A DNA stretch of 5,507 nucleotides from Dehalococcoidia bacterium (GTDB lineage Bacteria > Chloroflexota > Dehalococcoidia > JAENJB01). Location of the stretch: positions 1 through 5,507 of the forward strand of contig JAUYGE010000212.1 of NCBI GenBank assembly GCA_030690705.1, read 5' to 3'. The notes beneath the pieces are model-generated. The model was not told the origin of the DNA, searched no databases, and saw only the letters and a list, made by a program, of their open reading frames with translations. Position numbers and translations under genes: made by a program. Positions within the stretch are counted from its first letter, which is position 1. The number at the start of each line of letters is the position of its first letter. Shown here piece after piece: positions 1-3,423 of this stretch.

Positions 1-212
1 TGGCGAGGGCTTTTGTGGCCGACCTGGCCGGTGGGGCGAGAAGAGGTACGGCGTTCGGAATCTACCATGGCGCCGTGGGGGTCAGCCTCCTGCCGGCCAG
101 CCTCATGGCCGGATTTCTCTGGCAGGCGGTGAGCCCGGCAGCGCCGTTCCTTGTGGGGGCCGGGCTGTCTCTCGTGGCGGCGGTAGGGCTTCTGGTGCTG
201 GTGCGTCGTTAG
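1..212 (+). CDS. C-terminal end of a probable major facilitator superfamily (MFS) transporter, 5' truncated
   Basis: The frame is open from base 3 to a TAG at 210-212, so the gene starts before the window and about 69 C-terminal residues are visible. They begin ARAFVADLAGG and include an RRGTAFGIYH stretch. This resembles the loop before helix 11 of many MFS permeases (RGTAxG followed by a Gly/Ala-rich helix). Two hydrophobic segments follow: roughly GVSLLPASLMAGFLW, and a last one around FLVGAGLSLVAAVGLLVLV, ending in a short basic tail VRR. Two closing transmembrane helices and a basic cytoplasmic end are what an MFS C-terminus should show. The substrate cannot be inferred from this fragment. 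The gene converges on panC and its stop codon overlaps the panC stop codon. A GTG at 15 lies inside the frame, but nothing supports it as the true start. Another polytopic membrane protein family is possible. Confidence 0.72.
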   Translation, partial: ARAFVADLAGGARRGTAFGIYHGAVGVSLLPASLMAGFLWQAVSPAAPFLVGAGLSLVAAVGLLVLVRR

Positions 213-1042
213 CCCAGTAGAATGTTGTCTATCAACCTGGGTCTTCCCAACTTCACCGCCAGCGACACGAGAGCGGGCCGGTCAATGACTGATAGTTCCT
301 CGAGGGTTTCGGTGTCAGCGACACTGACGTAGTCCAGCTTGGCCAGCGGCTCCGCCTCGATATGGGCTGTCACAGCCCGGCGCAGCCGCCCGGCATCCTT
401 CTCGCCTTTGGCCCACATCTCTCGCGCCATCTGCAGTGAGCGAAAGAGGACGGGAGCGGCCTTTCGTCCCGCCGGCGTGAGATAGACGTTGCGGCTGCTC
501 ATGGCGAGCCCGTCTGGCTCCCGGACGGTGGGCGCGACAACCACTTGCAGATTCATGTTGAGGTCGGCGGCCATGCGCTGAATTACGACGACCTGCTGCG
601 CATCCTTCTGACCGAAGTAGGCTCGCGTGGGCTCGATGATGTTGAATAGCTTGTTCACCACGGTGGCGACGCCGCGGAAATGTCCCGGGCGGACAGCTCC
701 TTCGAGACGGTTGGTAACTCTGGTGACCTCAACCCAACTAGAAAAGGCACGCGGGTAAATCTCCTCCGCTGACGGCATGAAGACGAAATCAGTCCCTTCC
801 GTCTCCAGCATGGCCAGGTCACGGGCTTCGTCCCGCGGGTAGCTCTGATAGTCCTCTTTGGGTCCGAACTGGGTGGGATTGACGAATATGCTGACAGAGG
901 TGTGCCGGTTTTCAGCCCTGGACTGTCTGACGAGGGTAAGGTGGCCTTCGTGCAAATAGCCCATGGTGGGGACGAAACCCAGGCTGCCAGTGAACTGCCG
1001 TCTTATCGCCTTCGCTTCAGCGATGGTCTTGATGACCTTCAC
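209..1042 (-). CDS. panC: Pantothenate synthetase (pantoate--beta-alanine ligase) PanC
   Basis: PanC catalyses the last step of pantothenate synthesis in the cytoplasm: ATP-dependent condensation of pantoate with beta-alanine through a pantoyl-adenylate. The 277-residue length is normal for the family. Visible family motifs are PTMGYLHEGH at residues 25-34 (with the nucleotide-binding HxGH), FVNPTQF at 54-60, EGAVRPGHFRGVATVVNKLF at 115-134, YFGQKDAQQ at 143-151 and the KMSKS-like MSSRN at 182-186. All catalytic signatures are intact. The start is a GTG at 1042-1040, chosen because GAGGTGA (1053-1047) sits just upstream and because the product then begins MKVIKTI, like other PanC proteins. 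It is the last gene of the operon, 24 bases after panB. Its TAA stop (211-209) overlaps the TAG of the convergent transporter gene, so there is no room for an ordinary intergenic terminator. Confidence 0.97.
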   Translation of the reverse strand: MKVIKTIAEAKAIRRQFTGSLGFVPTMGYLHEGHLTLVRQSRAENRHTSVSIFVNPTQFGPKEDYQSYPRDEARDLAMLETEGTDFVFMPSAEEIYPRAFSSWVEVTRVTNRLEGAVRPGHFRGVATVVNKLFNIIEPTRAYFGQKDAQQVVVIQRMAADLNMNLQVVVAPTVREPDGLAMSSRNVYLTPAGRKAAPVLFRSLQMAREMWAKGEKDAGRLRRAVTAHIEAEPLAKLDYVSVADTETLEELSVIDRPALVSLAVKLGRPRLIDNILLG

Positions 1043-1046
1043 CGTT

Positions 1047-1053
1047 TCACCTC
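1047..1053 (-). promoter_or_regulatory. Ribosome binding site of panC, supporting a GTG start
   Basis: On the minus strand GAGGTGA is followed by AACG and then GTG. The strong match to the Shine-Dalgarno consensus at proper spacing decides for the GTG at 1042, since no ATG at a suitable distance competes with it. The site lies in the 24-base gap between the panB stop and panC. Confidence 0.8.
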
Positions 1054-1066
1054 GGAGGGAGGCGTT

Positions 1067-1903
1067 TCAGGAGGTCCGGGCCAGCTCCGTGGCAACGCCT
1101 TCGTCTAGGGAGTAGCTCTGCTTGGAGGTGGGGAAAGCTCCGGACTTTACTTCGCCCATGTACTCTCCGACTGCCTGTTTGATGGTCTCGGCGAGCCGGG
1201 CATACTGCTTGGCATGGCGGGGCACAAAGTCCGTGTAGATGCCGAGGAGGTCGCTGATTACCTGCACCTGACCGTCACAGCCGGCCCCGGCCCCTATGCC
1301 TATGGTCGGAATGGCTGACCGGGCGGTAATCAGACTTGAGAGCTGGGACGGCACCGACTCGAGAACGATGGCAAAGGCGCCGGCCTCCTCCAGGGCCTTG
1401 GCGTCCCTCAGAAGACGCTGGCCGGCCTCGAGGGTCTTTCCCTGGACCTTGAAGCCACCAAGCTGGTGTATCGACTGTGGCGTCAGACCGATATGGCCCA
1501 TTACCGGAATGCCGCATTCCACAAGGCGTTTCACCTTCTCGGCCACGGTCTCTCCGCCCTCAAGTTTGACTGCCTGAGCGCCGCCTTCCTGGATGAAGCG
1601 GGCGGCGTTGCGCAGGGCGTCGTCGACAGTGACGTGGTAGCTCATAAAGGGCATATCGCCTACTACGAGGGCGTGCCGTGCGCCACGAGCCACCGCTTTG
1701 GTGTGGTGAATCATCTCATTCATGGTGACCGGAATAGTGGACTCGTAGCCTAACATTACCATGCCGAGGCTGTCTCCCACTAGGATGAGCGGGATGCCCG
1801 TCTCATCGACCAGCTTGGCGATGCCATAATCATAAGCAGTGAGCATGGTGACCTTCTCACCCCTGGACTTCATCTCCTTGAGTTCGCCAATCGTTACTCG
1901 CAT
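1067..1903 (-). CDS. panB: 3-methyl-2-oxobutanoate hydroxymethyltransferase (ketopantoate hydroxymethyltransferase) PanB
   Basis: PanB transfers a hydroxymethyl group from 5,10-methylenetetrahydrofolate to 2-oxoisovalerate, giving ketopantoate, the committed step toward pantoate. From the ATG at 1903 the protein is 278 residues, a little above the 264 of E. coli PanB. Motifs seen: LTAYDY at 21-26, VGDSLGMV at 42-49, VGDMPFMSY at 81-89, AVKLEGG at 111-117, GHIGLTPQS at 136-144 and VLESVP at 180-185. By comparison with E. coli PanB, the Mg ligands are Asp44, Asp83 and Glu115 and the catalytic glutamate is Glu182; all are present. The frame stays open 26 codons further upstream, but that extension runs into panD and is not PanB-like. 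MRVTIGELKEMK is a typical PanB start and has AGGGAG 6 bases ahead of it. The gene lies 13 bases after panD and 24 before panC. Confidence 0.97.
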   Translation of the reverse strand: MRVTIGELKEMKSRGEKVTMLTAYDYGIAKLVDETGIPLILVGDSLGMVMLGYESTIPVTMNEMIHHTKAVARGARHALVVGDMPFMSYHVTVDDALRNAARFIQEGGAQAVKLEGGETVAEKVKRLVECGIPVMGHIGLTPQSIHQLGGFKVQGKTLEAGQRLLRDAKALEEAGAFAIVLESVPSQLSSLITARSAIPTIGIGAGAGCDGQVQVISDLLGIYTDFVPRHAKQYARLAETIKQAVGEYMGEVKSGAFPTSKQSYSLDEGVATELARTS

Positions 1904-1909
1904 CGCTCG

Positions 1910-1915
1910 CTCCCT
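1910..1915 (-). promoter_or_regulatory. Ribosome binding site of panB, deciding its start
   Basis: AGGGAG on the minus strand ends 6 bases before the ATG at 1903-1901. It lies directly after the panD stop codon (TAA, 1919-1917). It favours the 278-residue PanB over the longer open frame whose first codon would lie inside panD at 1981. Confidence 0.8.
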
Positions 1916-1916
1916 G

Positions 1917-2300
1917 TTACAATACCCAGGACAGGGCCTTAATCTCGCTTCCGAGGCGCGCCAGCCGATTCTCCTTGTCAACGTAGACGAGCTTCGGGTG
2001 GTGTTGCCGAGCCTCCTCGTCAGGCATGGGGTGGTAGCTGAAGATGATTACCGTGTCTGCTTTGGCTACCAGCCTGGCTGCGGCGCCGTTGACGGCAATA
2101 ACGCCGGAGCCCCTGTCACCCTCGATGGCGTAGGTTTCGAATCGAGCGCCATTGTTGACGTTCACTACTTGGACCTGTTCGTAGGGCAAGATGTCGGCCG
2201 CCTGCATGAGCTCGCCATCTATGGTGATGCTGCCCTCGTATTCCAGGTTGACGTCGGTAACCCTTGCGCGATGAATCTTGCTCTTCAACATCATTCTCAT
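1917..2300 (-). CDS. panD: Aspartate 1-decarboxylase PanD (pyruvoyl-type proenzyme)
   Basis: PanD decarboxylates L-aspartate to beta-alanine, the amine half of pantothenate. It is made as a proenzyme that cleaves itself at a Gly-Ser bond, leaving a pyruvoyl group on the new N-terminus of the alpha chain. The cleavage site is visible as YEGSITID, with Gly23-Ser24. By alignment with E. coli PanD (offset by one), the key residues Lys8, Arg53, Thr56, Tyr57 and Asn71 are present, along with NGAAA (71-75) and MPDEEAR near the C-terminus. The length of 127 residues matches the family (about 126). The start ATG at 2300 gives [15 protein letters not shown], close to E. coli's MIRTMLQGKLHR. GGAGG (2315-2311) is 10 bases upstream, within the last codons of the preceding gene. 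The short spacings (6 bases before, 13 after) indicate co-transcription. Any need for the PanM/PanZ maturation factor cannot be judged here. Confidence 0.97.
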   Translation of the reverse strand: MRMMLKSKIHRARVTDVNLEYEGSITIDGELMQAADILPYEQVQVVNVNNGARFETYAIEGDRGSGVIAVNGAAARLVAKADTVIIFSYHPMPDEEARQHHPKLVYVDKENRLARLGSEIKALSWVL

Positions 2301-2306
2301 CGTTCG

Positions 2307-3215
2307 CTAACCTCCGACCAGTATTTCTCCGGCCGCTTTGTCGGTGGCCGTTCCCGGATGTCCCAGCAAGGCCCTCAGTTCTGTGGCCCTCGCATCATCG
2401 ATCTTACCCTTGGCGAGTGCAATGGGAATTGCCTGTGTGCCGAGTTCCTTATAGGTGGAAAGCAGCGCGGGTGCGGCTTTCTCCAAAGCTCGGAGGTGCT
2501 TTTGTACTGTTCCCAGGTCACCGCGGGCGATAGGCCCGGTAAGACAGTTCGGCAGGCCGACGGCCTCCAGGTTGTTGAGTGTGCCCCTGAGGAGGGGGAG
2601 CAGGGCGCGCGTAGCTTCCTTTTGGGGAACGCCGAAGGTCTGCCAGAGGTCGGTGGCCAGTTTGACCAGGGTCACCATGTAGTTGCAGGCGATAACCGCG
2701 GCAGCGTGGTAGATGACTTTGTCGCCTGGTTTGAGTTGTATCCAGTGTCCGTCGAGGGCATCGGACATCTCTTTCAACAGGCCGAGCAGCGGTTCCTCTC
2801 CTTCGAGAGCAAAGGTGGAGCCGGGTAAGTTCTGTATTGCCTGCTCAACGGTGGCGAAGGTCTGGAGGGGGTGGAAGGCGCCGGTCTGAGCGCCGTCTCT
2901 CCGTGCCGGGTCGAGAGTATCCACGGAGTCGGCGCCGCTGCAATGGATTACGCTTTGCCCTGAGTGCCAGCGCACCTCGGAGACAACCTGGGGGATCACG
3001 CCGTCCGGCGTGGTGATAAAGACCAGCTCTGCCTCATCGGCGGCGGTCTGGTTATTTAAGAAAACCGGGCATCCGCCTGCTGCTTGGGAAAGCCTTATGG
3101 CGGAGGCAGGGCTCCGACTGGAGACGGCAGCGATGTCATAACCGGCCCTGTGCAAACCGGCCGCTAGCGCCGTGCCCACGGCGCCAGCGCCGATGAAGCC
3201 AAGTCTAGCTTTCAT
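2307..3215 (-). CDS. Rossmann-like and DUF2520 domain protein; candidate ketopantoate reductase (PanG-like)
   Basis: From the ATG at 3215 the protein has 302 residues. The N-terminal half is a dinucleotide-binding fold: LGFIGAGAVGTA carries GxGxxG at residues 9-14. The second strand ends in VSSRS (31-35), whose Ser/Arg residues suggest NADPH rather than NADH. VFITTPD (65-71) and VIHCSGA (89-95) follow, typical of 6-phosphogluconate dehydrogenase-like reductases. The C-terminal half shows DUF2520 hallmarks: GAFHPLQTF (112-120), a helix with YHAAAVIACNY (169-179) and LTGPIARGD (225-233). As first gene of a panD-panB-panC operon, it most likely supplies the missing step, reduction of ketopantoate to pantoate. 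I recall that the Francisella ketopantoate reductase PanG is of this general kind, which needs an alignment to confirm. It lacks the K-x3-N-x3-N arrangement of classical PanE. The frame is open 19 codons upstream, but GGGAGGTGG before the ATG at 3215 and the start MKARLGFIGAG fix this start. Family call sure; reaction inferred. Confidence 0.93.
   Translation of the reverse strand: MKARLGFIGAGAVGTALAAGLHRAGYDIAAVSSRSPASAIRLSQAAGGCPVFLNNQTAADEAELVFITTPDGVIPQVVSEVRWHSGQSVIHCSGADSVDTLDPARRDGAQTGAFHPLQTFATVEQAIQNLPGSTFALEGEEPLLGLLKEMSDALDGHWIQLKPGDKVIYHAAAVIACNYMVTLVKLATDLWQTFGVPQKEATRALLPLLRGTLNNLEAVGLPNCLTGPIARGDLGTVQKHLRALEKAAPALLSTYKELGTQAIPIALAKGKIDDARATELRALLGHPGTATDKAAGEILVGG
2311..2315 (-). 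promoter_or_regulatory. Ribosome binding site of panD, inside the end of the upstream gene
   Basis: GGAGG on the minus strand is formed by the final Gly codons of the DUF2520 gene, just before its TAG stop (2309-2307). It lies 10 bases before the panD ATG. Ribosomes that finish the first gene therefore stop on top of the panD initiation region, which suggests translational coupling (inference). Confidence 0.7.
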
Positions 3216-3221
3216 GGTTAT

Positions 3222-3230
3222 CCACCTCCC
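3222..3230 (-). promoter_or_regulatory. Strong ribosome binding site of the DUF2520 gene
   Basis: GGGAGGTGG on the minus strand lies 6 bases before the ATG at 3215 and is the best Shine-Dalgarno match in the window. It decides against the longer open frame that begins at 3272 inside the terminator hairpin. It is directly preceded by TGTCC, forming a copy of a 9-base repeat also found in the terminator loop and arm. Confidence 0.85.
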
Positions 3231-3243
3231 GGACAGCCCGCCC

Positions 3244-3287
3244 AAAAAAGCAAAAGCCTTCCCGGACACCATCCAAGAAGGCTTTCG
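3244..3287 (-). terminator. Intrinsic (Rho-independent) terminator upstream of the first pan operon gene; likely attenuator
   Basis: On the minus strand the arms AAAGCCTTC and GAAGGCTTT are perfectly complementary over 9 bp. Two U-G wobbles and a GGA/TCC helix continue the stem to 14 bp with a 5-base TGGTG loop, and a C-G and a G-U pair can extend the base. The hairpin (3287-3251) is followed by C and six T (3249-3244). Stem, short loop and T-run make this a textbook terminator. It lies 14 bases before the ribosome binding site of the DUF2520 gene and about 100 bases after the predicted transcription start, so it can stop the pan transcript before the first gene. It would also catch readthrough from the molybdenum enzyme gene, whose stop is 133 bases upstream. 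Confidence 0.88.
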
Positions 3288-3354
3288 AGGATTTCAGATA
3301 TTCACCGTCTCGGTCGCGTCCGATCCAAGCGGGCATGTCACTATTCAGTTCGCA

Positions 3355-3388
3355 CAGGCCTCGCTGCCTTAGCCGGTCAGTTGGCCTG
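3355..3388 (-). other. 5'-terminal hairpin of the pan operon leader
   Basis: CAGGCC (3388-3383) and GGCCTG (3360-3355) form a perfect 6-bp stem. Inside it, after an AA/CGA internal loop, CTG pairs with CAG and, past a single unpaired A, CC pairs with GG, closing a loop GGCTAA. The single bulged adenosine and adenosine-rich internal loop are notable because bulged adenosines are described for the pan RNA motif. That correspondence is untested. The hairpin starts within a few bases of the predicted +1. Confidence 0.55.
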
Positions 3389-3394
3389 ATTTCC

Positions 3395-3423
3395 AATATA
3401 AGGCTTTTCAGACTCCCTGTCAA
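3395..3423 (-). promoter_or_regulatory. Sigma70-type promoter of the pantothenate operon
   Basis: On the minus strand a perfect -35 box TTGACA (3423-3418) is followed by exactly 17 bases and a -10 box TATATT (3400-3395, five of six to consensus). Transcription should start near 3390-3387 and read into the DUF2520 gene, panD, panB and panC. The -35 box overlaps the TGA stop codon of the upstream molybdenum enzyme gene (3422-3420). It is the only intergenic region large enough for a promoter in the window and is placed where the operon requires one. The match is by eye; no start site is known. Confidence 0.8.

Larger units (their letters stand above)
3216..3388 (-). ncRNA. 5' leader of the pantothenate operon, candidate cis-regulatory RNA (attenuator/riboswitch type)
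   Basis: The predicted transcript begins near 3390-3387 and runs about 170 nt to the ATG at 3215. In order it holds: a hairpin at the very 5' end (3388-3355), a central segment with a small helix TCGG/CCGA (3323-3320 with 3313-3310) flanked by G-A mismatches, the terminator hairpin (3287-3244) and the ribosome binding site. A structured leader followed by a terminator in front of a biosynthetic operon is the usual form of a riboswitch or attenuator. A published structural motif named 'pan' occurs in leaders of pantothenate operons of Chloroflexota, Firmicutes and deltaproteobacteria and is the first candidate. I could not verify its consensus here. No convincing T-box sequence (UGGNACCGCG) is seen. 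The regulatory role is inference from layout. Confidence 0.6.

Noticed and set aside
213..241. Inverted repeat CCCAG ... GTTG-tctat-CAAC-CTGGG just after the transporter stop, considered as a terminator.
   Set aside because: The arms are interrupted by a 6-base bulge, no T-run follows on either strand, and the bases encode the conserved C-terminal end of PanC.
1904..1981. 26-codon N-terminal extension of PanB.
   Set aside because: It overlaps panD, is unlike PanB N-termini, and a good ribosome binding site precedes the ATG at 1903.
1839..2828. A 329-codon open frame on the + strand across panB, panD and the DUF2520 gene.
   Set aside because: It lies antisense to three well-recognised genes, has no family resemblance I can see, and is explained by the codon bias of the real genes on the other strand.
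3216..3272. 19-codon N-terminal extension of the DUF2520 protein.
   Set aside because: It would start inside the terminator hairpin; the strong GGGAGGTGG site and the Rossmann-type start MKARLGFIGAG support 3215.
3205..3336. A possible 43-residue leader peptide on the - strand from the ATG at 3336-3334, overlapping the start of the DUF2520 gene; the frame is open back to a TTG at 3423.
   Set aside because: No Shine-Dalgarno sequence precedes the ATG, the frame runs straight through the terminator hairpin, there is no run of regulatory codons, and the TTG is part of the -35 box. Ribosome profiling could revive it.
3288..3388. T-box leader in front of the pan operon.
   Set aside because: No UGGNACCGCG-like T-box sequence is present before the terminator, and the operon has no aminoacyl-tRNA link.
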